Shown: one piece after another, positions 1 through 4,837 of the stretch | Layout of the letters: each line of letters begins with the position of its first letter | Position numbering within the stretch: position 1 is the stretch's first letter | Source: a virus | Virus record (IMG/VR): IMGVR_UViG_3300037847_000950 | Span: 30,417-50,856 of that record | Strand: one strand, 5' to 3' | Length of the DNA stretch: 20,440 bases | Notes under the pieces: generated by a model | Database searches by the model: none | What the model saw: the letters and a program-made list of their open reading frames with translations, nothing else | Told to the model about the DNA's origin: nothing | Made by a program: the position numbers and the translations under genes

Positions 1-320
1 TTAAGAAGGAAATATATCAAGCCTGTAGAGATATGGTAGATCTTGAAGATAGATTTCTTAATCTTGTATTTAAGATGGGAGACATAGAAGGACTAACACA
101 GCGAGAAATGAGTCAGTATATAAGATACATAGCTGATCGAAGATTACTTCAACTAGGACTCAAGCCTAACTACAATGTAAAAGATAATCCTTTAGGGTGG
201 CTAGACGATGTACTAGGGGTAGAACACCAAAACTTCTTTGAAGGTCGTGCAACTTCTTACATGAAAGCAGGGTTAAGAGGTAGTGTAGATTCTTTGAACT
301 TTGCAGAGTTAGTGCAATGA
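1..320 (+). CDS. nrdB: Ribonucleotide reductase small (R2/beta) subunit, C-terminal part
   Basis: This is the 3' end of a gene that begins before the window; the frame is open from base 3. R2 subunits carry the diiron/tyrosyl-radical cofactor that lets the large subunit reduce ribonucleotides to deoxyribonucleotides, supplying dNTPs for phage replication in the cytoplasm. The visible 105 or so residues match the C-terminal part of class I R2 proteins as I recall them: a helix with YIRYIADRRL, then QLGLKPNYNVKDNP, the W-D motif after NPLG, and an NFFEGRATSYMKAG segment close to the end. The metal ligands and radical tyrosine lie upstream and cannot be checked. The protein ends NFAELVQ, a short tail of the sort that docks on the large subunit. 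The stop overlaps the next start as ATGA. Function is fairly sure; the subclass is not. Confidence 0.78.
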   Translation, partial: KKEIYQACRDMVDLEDRFLNLVFKMGDIEGLTQREMSQYIRYIADRRLLQLGLKPNYNVKDNPLGWLDDVLGVEHQNFFEGRATSYMKAGLRGSVDSLNFAELVQ

Positions 321-526
321 AGGAAGGAAACATATTATCTTTTAGGATTCTGATTAATTATAACGGAGATGTGGTAACCGAACTCAGTGGGCTACCTGAA
401 GATAAAATTGATGAAGTCTTTAAAGACCATGATAAAGTTTTAATAAGAAAAATAATTAAGGAAGGCCGTTTAAAATTAGAAACTATACATGCGTATCTTG
501 AAAATGAATTGGATGCTTTGAAATGA
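317..526 (+). CDS. Hypothetical protein, 69 aa, coupled to nrdB
   Basis: I do not recognise this small protein. It is charged and soluble-looking, with no membrane segment, Cys pair or obvious motif. The N-terminal third could form beta strands (FRILINYNGDVVTEL) and the C-terminal half (from about residue 27) is Lys/Glu-rich and probably helical. Its ATG overlaps the stop of the reductase gene (ATGA at 317-320), and no strong Shine-Dalgarno stands upstream, so it is probably translated by coupling. Its own stop overlaps the next start in the same way (523-526). The position suggests an accessory of the nucleotide-metabolism block, but that is context only. Confidence 0.72.
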   Translation: MKEGNILSFRILINYNGDVVTELSGLPEDKIDEVFKDHDKVLIRKIIKEGRLKLETIHAYLENELDALK

Positions 527-684
527 TAAACGAATTATTTAATTTTTGTGTTTATGTATTGCAAGTAATAGGCGAAATGACAGGCTGGGGATATGAGTTA
601 GCAAATATTATTATATTTGTAATAATACAACCAGCTTTAATATTATTATTTTTTTTACTTTGGATTAGGCAACTAAATTTATAG
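523..684 (+). CDS. Small membrane protein, 53 aa
   Basis: The reading frame runs from the ATG that overlaps the previous stop (ATGA, 523-526) to TAG at 682-684. It gives a 53-residue protein with one strong hydrophobic segment at about residues 27-48 (NIIIFVIIQPALILLFFLLW), flanked by an acidic/aromatic stretch (GEMTGWGYEL) and a basic C-terminus (WIRQLNL). A single-pass inner-membrane protein is likely. I recall small proteins with a similar 'ANIxIFVIIQP' pattern in other marine phages, but no function. The last 20 bases overlap the end of the convergent minus-strand gene at 665-868. A lysis or membrane-remodelling role is possible but unsupported. Confidence 0.66.
   Translation: MINELFNFCVYVLQVIGEMTGWGYELANIIIFVIIQPALILLFFLLWIRQLNL
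665..684. other. Convergent 3' overlap of the two transcription blocks
   Basis: The plus-strand 53-aa gene ends at 684 and the minus-strand 67-aa gene ends at 665, so their last 20 bases are shared on opposite strands. No stem-loop with a U-tract is visible on either strand here, so how transcription is stopped between the blocks is not apparent. Confidence 0.6.
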
Positions 685-868
685 TAGAGTTTTGAGAAGT
701 ATAATTTTTTAACTGTACTTGTCCATCTGCAAATTCATAGTACACGGTTCGGAACACCGTTTGTAAGCGATGCTCCTCCCCATGCTTTCTATCGTACCTA
801 ACCACTTCAGTATTATTATGTTTAGCCCATGTGCTTACAGGCATAGCTGCTGATGCTGGCTCTATCAT
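665..868 (-). CDS. Hypothetical protein, 67 aa, last gene of the late block
   Basis: This is the terminal gene of the long minus-strand series. I do not recognise it. The protein is polar, with a basic/His segment near the middle (RYDRKHGEEHR) and a beta-prone C-terminal half (VFRTVYYEFADGQVQLKNY). It has no membrane segment. Its ATG overlaps the stop of the preceding gene by four bases (ATGA at 865-868). Its 3' end overlaps the convergent 53-aa plus-strand gene by 20 bases. Confidence 0.65.
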   Translation of the reverse strand: MIEPASAAMPVSTWAKHNNTEVVRYDRKHGEEHRLQTVFRTVYYEFADGQVQLKNYTSQNSTINLVA

Positions 869-1089
869 TTAATTGACTGCAAGTGCATTTTATGTTTACA
901 CATTATCTTTTGACTTGTTTCTAATACAACATCAGAATGTTTATTTAGTATTTCAAACAATGCTTTAGATAAATCTAAATCATTTGAACCTGCTATAGCT
1001 TCAGCTACATGAGCTACAACATCTGCATTTGTTTTTATAACACTTGTTTCAGGTAATTCAGGCCCACCAAAAAAATCTTCTACACCCAT
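865..1089 (-). CDS. Hypothetical protein, 74 aa
   Basis: No family is recognised. The N-terminus carries a Gly/Phe/acidic stretch (GVEDFFGGPELPET). The rest is probably helical (VVAHVAEAIAG, LDLSKALFEILNKHSDVV) and ends in a Lys/His-rich tail with one Cys. It looks like a small soluble helical protein. The start overlaps the stop of the tiny gene at 1089-1175 (TAATG) and the stop overlaps the start of the 67-aa gene (ATGA), so it sits inside a coupled chain. Confidence 0.68.
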   Translation of the reverse strand: MGVEDFFGGPELPETSVIKTNADVVAHVAEAIAGSNDLDLSKALFEILNKHSDVVLETSQKIMCKHKMHLQSIK

Positions 1090-1175
1090 TATTGATTATT
1101 CCTTTTATCTTTTTGTTGTTTAATCCATTCAGCTATTTCTTTTTTTGTTTTTGTTTTCTGTTGGACTTGCTTCAT
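1089..1175 (-). CDS. Tiny basic ORF, 28 aa
   Basis: A 28-residue frame fills the otherwise empty space between the 104-aa and 74-aa genes. It starts one base after the upstream stop (TAA-C-ATG) and its TAA shares a base with the next ATG (TAATG). An AAGGTG sequence lies ten bases before the start. The peptide is Lys/Gln-rich and probably one amphipathic helix (KKEIAEWIKQQKDKR). The exact fit to the junction spacing used throughout this block is the main evidence that it is real. It is too short to identify and could be a spacer that only passes ribosomes on. Confidence 0.48.
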   Translation of the reverse strand: MKQVQQKTKTKKEIAEWIKQQKDKRNNQ

Positions 1176-1176
1176 G

Positions 1177-1491
1177 TTACCACTTCACCTTATGCGACCA
1201 GTAACGAGCAGAAAGTTTAGAAGGATTAGAGTCTTGGGCATTATGTCTAGCATAGTAAGATCTTTTACGTGCTTTATCTTTAGCAGTTTTAGGATTCTTA
1301 CCTGCTCCTCTAACGCCTTGTTGACCAAACCGTATAGTTTTTATTTTGTCACCAACTTTTGCTACGACTACATGAGATTTAGTAGGATGATTAGGAGTTC
1401 TTTTAGGTTTGTTATAGCCAGAGACTCCTGCATTTTTTAACCGTGAGTCTTTTTTCTTAGCTTTACTTCCTTTTTTATATTCTTCTCTCAT
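1177..1491 (-). CDS. Lys/Arg-rich small protein, 104 aa, marine-virus family
   Basis: A strongly basic, probably cytoplasmic or virion-associated protein. The N-terminal 35 residues are Lys-rich and low in complexity. Then comes a compact segment, HPTKSHVVVAKVGDKIKTIR, with FGQQGVRGAGKNP, and a C-terminal part with RKRSYYARHNAQ and LSARYWSHKVKW. I recall closely similar 'SHVV... IRFGQQG... ARHN... YWxHKVKW' proteins in many marine phages and some algal viruses, where they are uncharacterised; I will not assign a DUF number. It is the last of three consecutive basic genes. Start at 1491 overlaps the previous stop (ATGA, 1488-1491). Nucleic-acid binding is plausible from charge but is inference. 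Confidence 0.76.
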   Translation of the reverse strand: MREEYKKGSKAKKKDSRLKNAGVSGYNKPKRTPNHPTKSHVVVAKVGDKIKTIRFGQQGVRGAGKNPKTAKDKARKRSYYARHNAQDSNPSKLSARYWSHKVKW

Positions 1492-1730
1492 CGTTTTTTC
1501 CCCTTATGCAGACCATGCCTTGCATGTTGTTTACCTTTTGCAGTTGCTTCTCGTTTCTTTTTATTAGCCGCTGCAAGTTTTTTACGTCCTGCCGCAGTAG
1601 ACTTTAATTTCTTAATAGTTTTAGAAGGTGCATAGACTTCACCAGTTTCTGAAGACTTTTTACCACTAGGAGTTCTCCATTTCTGTTTAGTCCATTTCTT
1701 TAAAGACTTTTGAGATTTTTTAAGTGCCAT
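1488..1730 (-). CDS. Lys-rich small protein, 80 aa
   Basis: About 35% of residues are Lys or Arg (23 K and 5 R counted in 80). The N-terminus has a recognisable pattern, LKKWTKQKWRTPSGKKS, followed by a helix-prone stretch (GRKKLAAANKKKREATAKG) and a His/Lys tail (KQHARHGLHKGKKR). I recall small phage and algal-virus proteins with 'SLKKWTKQKW', possibly the DUF5872-type group, but cannot confirm it. Function is unknown; a DNA-binding or condensing role would fit the charge. It starts on the last base of the preceding stop (TAATG, 1730) and overlaps the next gene as ATGA. Confidence 0.74.
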   Translation of the reverse strand: MALKKSQKSLKKWTKQKWRTPSGKKSSETGEVYAPSKTIKKLKSTAAGRKKLAAANKKKREATAKGKQHARHGLHKGKKR

Positions 1731-1921
1731 TATTTATATCCACCACCTTTTGCTTTATACTGTTTAGCCAGCATCTGAGCCTTACGTGCGCTCCATTGTC
1801 CGGGCTTGCCTCCTTTAGAACCTGCTTTAATTTTATTAAATAGGTTTTTTCTCATAGTAGGTTTAGTATAATTACCAGCTTTATTAACGGTAGATTTTTT
1901 CTTGGTCTTTTTAGTGGTCAT
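1730..1921 (-). CDS. Lys-rich small protein, 63 aa, 'GQWSARKAQ' family
   Basis: The first 14 residues are nearly all Lys/Thr. They are followed by a conserved-looking core, NKAGNYTKPTMRKNLFNKI, then GSKGGKPGQWSARKAQMLAK and a Gly/Lys tail (GGGYK). I recall this 'AGNYTKPxxRKxLFNxIKAG...GQWSARKAQ' family as common in marine phages and without known function. It is the first of the three basic genes in transcription order. An AGGATAA sequence lies just before the ATG and the previous stop is four bases away, so initiation may combine a Shine-Dalgarno with coupling. Confidence 0.75.
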   Translation of the reverse strand: MTTKKTKKKSTVNKAGNYTKPTMRKNLFNKIKAGSKGGKPGQWSARKAQMLAKQYKAKGGGYK

Positions 1922-1925
1922 AAAA

Positions 1926-2111
1926 TTATCCTGTTACTTCTTGTTTAAGTACTTCAGCTATTACAGGAGTTCCTGAAGGAACACAATAGCTTTGAAGTTG
2001 TTCAGTTTTTCTTATTAGTTGAGCAGTTAAAGAACACTGTTCTCTATTATCGAATACTTGAATATATTGTGGGGTTGTGTTTAAAATAATTACAAGTATA
2101 AATTTTGCCAT
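1926..2111 (-). CDS. Small two-Cys protein with hydrophobic N-terminus, 61 aa
   Basis: The N-terminus (KFILVIILN) is a short hydrophobic stretch that could be a minimal signal or anchor. The rest is polar, with Cys26 and Cys43 and a YCVP motif at 42-45. The next gene upstream (2152-2367) has the same plan: short hydrophobic start, one central Cys, and YCVP near the end. The two are probably distant paralogues, and the Cys pair could form a disulphide if exported. A GGAGGT lies at 2129-2134, 17 bases from the ATG, which is too far for normal use; nothing closer is good, so the start is uncertain. Function unknown. Confidence 0.65.
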   Translation of the reverse strand: MAKFILVIILNTTPQYIQVFDNREQCSLTAQLIRKTEQLQSYCVPSGTPVIAEVLKQEVTG

Positions 2112-2151
2112 AGTTTGTAGATCTTATTACCTCCATTAGTTGTAGTTTAAT

Positions 2152-2367
2152 TTAATCCCAAAACTGTGTAGTTTTAGGAACTGTTACAGGCACACAATAC
2201 GCTGAGATATTATGCTGCCTATTTCTTCTATCGTATTGATTTACATTGCCGTGTTCTATTGCATGAGCAAATGTATTACAGCGATAGACGTTTCTAAAAT
2301 ACCACCCCTCACCATCTAACGTGTTACCATTAATGATAACAACTAACATAAAAGCCATTATTGTCAT
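2152..2367 (-). CDS. Small two-Cys protein with hydrophobic N-terminus, 71 aa
   Basis: It has a hydrophobic start (MAFMLVVIING), a polar aromatic middle and Cys30 and Cys58, the latter in a YCVP motif shared with its 61-aa neighbour. The middle is rich in Asn, Arg and His (EHGNVNQYDRRNRQHN). The first ATG (2367) overlaps the preceding stop as ATGA; a second ATG four codons on would give a tighter signal-like N-terminus. The placement directly after holin-like and coiled-coil membrane genes suggests an envelope or lysis accessory, but no spanin lipobox is visible. Function unknown. Confidence 0.66.
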   Translation of the reverse strand: MTIMAFMLVVIINGNTLDGEGWYFRNVYRCNTFAHAIEHGNVNQYDRRNRQHNISAYCVPVTVPKTTQFWD

Positions 2368-2834
2368 TTAAATATTGCGATAACTAATGCAATTATTATT
2401 GCAGCAACTATTAAACCTATTCCGCTTACTGAAGTCCAAACAAAAAGATCGTGTAATAATTGTTTTCTTTGTTTACGTTTTTCTATTACAGCTTTAACTG
2501 ATGCTTCATGTTGAGCTTTAGATTCTGCTATTACTTGGAAGTAATCATCTACAAATTTTTGATGATCTCTAGAAAGTACTGCCATGTTTCTTAGCTCTTC
2601 GTGAAACCTTTCCATTTGTCTTTTAGCCATAGCTAATTTCATAGCCTCCTGTGGTGTCAAAGGTTGTACTAAAGACTCACGTTTTTCTATTTCTAATTTT
2701 TGCATGCCTGAATTAATAGCTTGCATTCTATCTAGTACAGAACTTATATGCCCACCAGATTCTTTGACTTGACCAATCAATCCATTTACAGCACTTAATG
2801 CTGCTGTTACCGCTGCAATGGATTCAAATATCAT
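2364..2834 (-). CDS. Coiled-coil protein with C-terminal membrane anchor, 156 aa
   Basis: Residues 1-22 are weakly hydrophobic and helical. Residues 45-125 are a long charged, probably coiled-coil region (KLEIEKRESL, AKRQMERFHEELRNM, EKRKQRKQLL). Residues 130-155 are a strong membrane segment (VSGIGLIVAAIIIALVIAIF) ending in Lys. A tail-anchored inner-membrane protein is likely. I recall similar proteins beside holin-like genes in marine phages, without a known role. The position after the endolysin and holin-like gene makes a lysis accessory or i-spanin-like role possible, although classical i-spanins have the membrane segment at the N-terminus. Both ends overlap neighbours as ATGA. Confidence 0.72.
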   Translation of the reverse strand: MIFESIAAVTAALSAVNGLIGQVKESGGHISSVLDRMQAINSGMQKLEIEKRESLVQPLTPQEAMKLAMAKRQMERFHEELRNMAVLSRDHQKFVDDYFQVIAESKAQHEASVKAVIEKRKQRKQLLHDLFVWTSVSGIGLIVAAIIIALVIAIFK

Positions 2835-3205
2835 TTCTTTTTATTCATTATGCCTATGACAGATCTAACTCCAAATGATGCTGCTACTATTACACTTAAA
2901 GCATAGTGATACCACTCAGGCATATTTTGTAATACTCTAAAACCTTCTTCGACATATGGAACTGTAGCAGGTATAAATGCTAATACGAGCGGTATACTAA
3001 ACAATATTGTTAGCCATTCATCCTTCCAAGACTGTTGGGACGATCTAGCCATAGCTGTTTCCCAATCTGCTACTGACTCAGCTTGTTTAACCATAACTGC
3101 TGCTTCAGCTTCTGCCTTGGCTTTAGTCTTAGCAACTTTACCTTCTAGCCAAGTCTGCCCTAAGCCAGCTACAGATTTAACAATAGCTCCTACTCCTAGT
3201 GCCAT
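2831..3205 (-). CDS. Holin-like membrane protein (GTA_holin_3TM-like), 124 aa
   Basis: Probably a holin that opens the inner membrane for the nearby endolysin. It has a weakly hydrophobic N-terminus (1-20), an Ala/Lys/Glu-rich amphipathic helix (21-50), the polar segment SSQQSWKDEW (55-64), then two membrane segments at about 64-84 and 99-119, ending in NKKK. The order 'amphipathic helix, SxxSWxDEW, two hydrophobic segments' is what I associate with the three-segment holins of gene-transfer-agent release (PF11351 type). The gene lies one short gene downstream of the M15 endolysin, the usual holin position. Its start overlaps the previous gene by ten bases. The 61-aa protein at 16942-17127 is an alternative holin. 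Confidence 0.66.
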   Translation of the reverse strand: MALGVGAIVKSVAGLGQTWLEGKVAKTKAKAEAEAAVMVKQAESVADWETAMARSSQQSWKDEWLTILFSIPLVLAFIPATVPYVEEGFRVLQNMPEWYHYALSVIVAASFGVRSVIGIMNKKK

Positions 3206-3399
3206 ATCTCTTTCTCCGTTTTTAATTCAGGTGTAGAATTAATATTTTCTTCTTCTAAAAGTTTTGCAATAGCTTCTTGTTGTTCTTCAAACATTAATCT
3301 AAAGTCTTCTAATCCCATTAACGAATCGCCTGTCTTAGCCTGATGCTTGAGATAGATAGAGTACAACATTATTAATAATGATTCAGGGTACAGTACCAT
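3196..3399 (-). CDS. Hypothetical protein, 67 aa, between endolysin and holin-like genes
   Basis: I choose the ATG at 3399 because it shares a base with the endolysin stop (TAATG) and has GGAG six bases before it. The frame also has an upstream ATG at 3411 and a TTG at 3417, both less well placed. The protein starts with a moderately hydrophobic helix (PESLLIMLYSIYLKH) and continues with an acidic helical part (EDFRLMFEEQQEAIAKLLEEE). It could be a peripheral membrane or antiholin-like partner of the neighbouring lysis genes, but no family is recognised. The 3' end overlaps the holin-like gene by ten bases. Confidence 0.64.
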   Translation of the reverse strand: MVLYPESLLIMLYSIYLKHQAKTGDSLMGLEDFRLMFEEQQEAIAKLLEEENINSTPELKTEKEIWH

Positions 3400-3409
3400 T
3401 AATAACTCC
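3397..3409 (-). promoter_or_regulatory. Ribosome binding site deciding the start at 3399
   Basis: GGAGTTATTA sits directly before ATG, with GGAG at 3406-3409 and a six-base spacer, and the TAA of the endolysin gene overlaps the ATG. The same arrangement with one extra T (GGAG at 3775-3778) precedes the endolysin start at 3767. This favours 3399 over the in-frame ATG at 3411 and TTG at 3417. Confidence 0.6.
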
Positions 3410-3767
3410 ATATCCAAGGACGAGGTGAACTTTCTGAATGAGGTATAATATCTAAATGTATAAATCTTCCAGTACCTTTTTGATTAATACCTATTCCTGT
3501 AAAATTATCTCGTATTGCTGCCTCAATCAAAATGTAAGCCTCATTTCCAGAGACCCCTATATCTATAGCCTTACCTGTTGTATGCGCTCCGGGGGCCTTC
3601 TTACGAGCTTCTATGGGGTGATTTGGACACCTATATCCACTAGTGACAGGGAATGCAAAGCCTAACTCTTCTCTAAGGTTATCTATCTTAGCCATGAAAT
3701 AACCATCAATACCTTCTTCTCCACAGTGTTGACATTTAAGTTCGTCTGCTGTAAAATATTTAAACAT
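3399..3767 (-). CDS. Peptidase M15-type endolysin (D,D-/L-Ala-D-Glu-carboxypeptidase fold)
   Basis: A single-domain zinc peptidase of the M15 family (M15A/M15_3 type) that cuts peptide stems of peptidoglycan, here probably the lysis enzyme. The zinc ligands are visible: His62 and Asp69 in GAHTTGKAIDIG (H-x6-D) and His104 in RFIHLD. The upstream SGYRCPNHP (43-51) and the final RPWIWSY are typical of the family. At 122 residues it is a complete minimal domain with no cell-wall-binding module and no signal peptide, so release should depend on a holin. A CxxC (12-15) near the N-terminus may stabilise the fold. The start at 3767 shares a base with the LysM gene stop and has GGAG seven bases upstream. 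Confidence 0.9.
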   Translation of the reverse strand: MFKYFTADELKCQHCGEEGIDGYFMAKIDNLREELGFAFPVTSGYRCPNHPIEARKKAPGAHTTGKAIDIGVSGNEAYILIEAAIRDNFTGIGINQKGTGRFIHLDIIPHSESSPRPWIWSY

Positions 3768-4837
3768 TAAATAACTCCTAAATTAATAGCGACAGGACTT
3801 CCTTCTCCCTCACCGCTACCAAAATGTTTACCTATTGTCCTAGCTTGAGCATATAAGCTTGAACCTGCGCTACGAGCATCTTTTAAATAATCCCAAAAAG
3901 AACCATCAACAGCATTATTAAAATTGTATCTATCTAATATTATCGTTTCACCTTTTTCATTTTTAGTAATACCACCTTGACCTATAAGAGTCTTCATAGA
4001 ATATGAAGCATCTCCTAGTTTACTAAGAAAACTTTTATTGCTTCCTACTGCACTAACATCAGAATACTGATTCCCTCCTTCTTCTTGAGTACCATAATCT
4101 TCGTATTCTATAGCAGAAGATCCTCTTTTTTGTGCTGATTTTACGGCTGATCGTAAAGCATCTATTTCAGAAGTTTTTAAATCTTTTTCTGTTAAAGTAT
4201 TTTCACCACCAAAAACATCATAAACAAGCTGCCTTATATTAGTAGGTACTATTGGCTCGTTTCTTTCTGGTTTAGACATAATTGATTTTTTAGTAGGTTC
4301 ATCTTCTCCAAATAAATAATCAGATGCCCTACCAAAAAAACCACGATCATCTTTTAATTTAATATTTTGACCTACGCTTATCTTACTTCTATTCTTTATT
4401 CCTTTATTTAACTCTGCAAGTTGATCTGGTGTCATATTATTACGTTTAGCAATAGCATTAAAGGTGTCGCCTTTTTGAACTTTATAAGACATTTGAGTTT
4501 CTTTTTTAGGCATGGCTTGAGCTTGAGGAAACAAAGAAAAATTTATTCCTTTTTCTTGTGGTCGCCTTCCAAGGTCTTCTTGAGATCTCATAATCTTTGC
4601 TTGTTGTCGAGCATCTACTAATTGATCTTTAACTCTTGTAAGTGGTTGTTTTTCTTTTGCTTTAATAACTTGTGCTTCCATATTAGGACGATCCATACTT
4701 GGGACAATAATAGAACTACCTGCTTGTATCCTATCAGGATTCATAATTTTATTATCTTTTGCAAGTTTACTCCAAGATGTTCCAAATCTTTTAGCTATAC
4801 CACTTAAAGTATCACCCTTTTTAATGTTATATCTCAT
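3767..4837 (-). CDS. Double-LysM peptidoglycan-binding virion or lysis protein, 356 aa
   Basis: Two LysM domains are clear: residues 2-46 (IKKGDTLSGIAKRFG ... IQAGSSIIVP) and 117-162 (VQKGDTFNAIAKRNN ... ISVGQNIKL). LysM binds the glycan strands of peptidoglycan. They are joined by a charged linker of about 70 residues. The C-terminal 100 residues (SFLSKLGDASYSMKTLIGQG, then DRYNFN and a Gly-rich end) resemble a domain I recall from other phage virion proteins, of unknown role. No catalytic motif is visible, so it more likely positions a virion component or the adjacent M15 enzyme than cuts the wall itself. There is no signal peptide. Start 4837 overlaps the 1827-aa gene stop as ATGA, and an AGAGGA lies about ten bases upstream. 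Confidence 0.84.
   Translation of the reverse strand: MRYNIKKGDTLSGIAKRFGTSWSKLAKDNKIMNPDRIQAGSSIIVPSMDRPNMEAQVIKAKEKQPLTRVKDQLVDARQQAKIMRSQEDLGRRPQEKGINFSLFPQAQAMPKKETQMSYKVQKGDTFNAIAKRNNMTPDQLAELNKGIKNRSKISVGQNIKLKDDRGFFGRASDYLFGEDEPTKKSIMSKPERNEPIVPTNIRQLVYDVFGGENTLTEKDLKTSEIDALRSAVKSAQKRGSSAIEYEDYGTQEEGGNQYSDVSAVGSNKSFLSKLGDASYSMKTLIGQGGITKNEKGETIILDRYNFNNAVDGSFWDYLKDARSAGSSLYAQARTIGKHFGSGEGEGSPVAINLGVI

Noticed and set aside
1174-1440. An 88-codon open frame on the plus strand
   Set aside because: It lies opposite the 104-aa basic gene, whose family-like sequence and coupled junctions are convincing; the plus-strand translation is Ser/Phe/Ile-rich antisense of Lys-rich codons.
2048-2136. 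Out-of-frame 29-codon minus-strand frame beginning ATGGAGGT at 2136
   Set aside because: It overlaps most of the start of the 61-aa two-Cys gene in another frame, has no ribosome site of its own and shows no motif; the YCVP-bearing frame is better supported.
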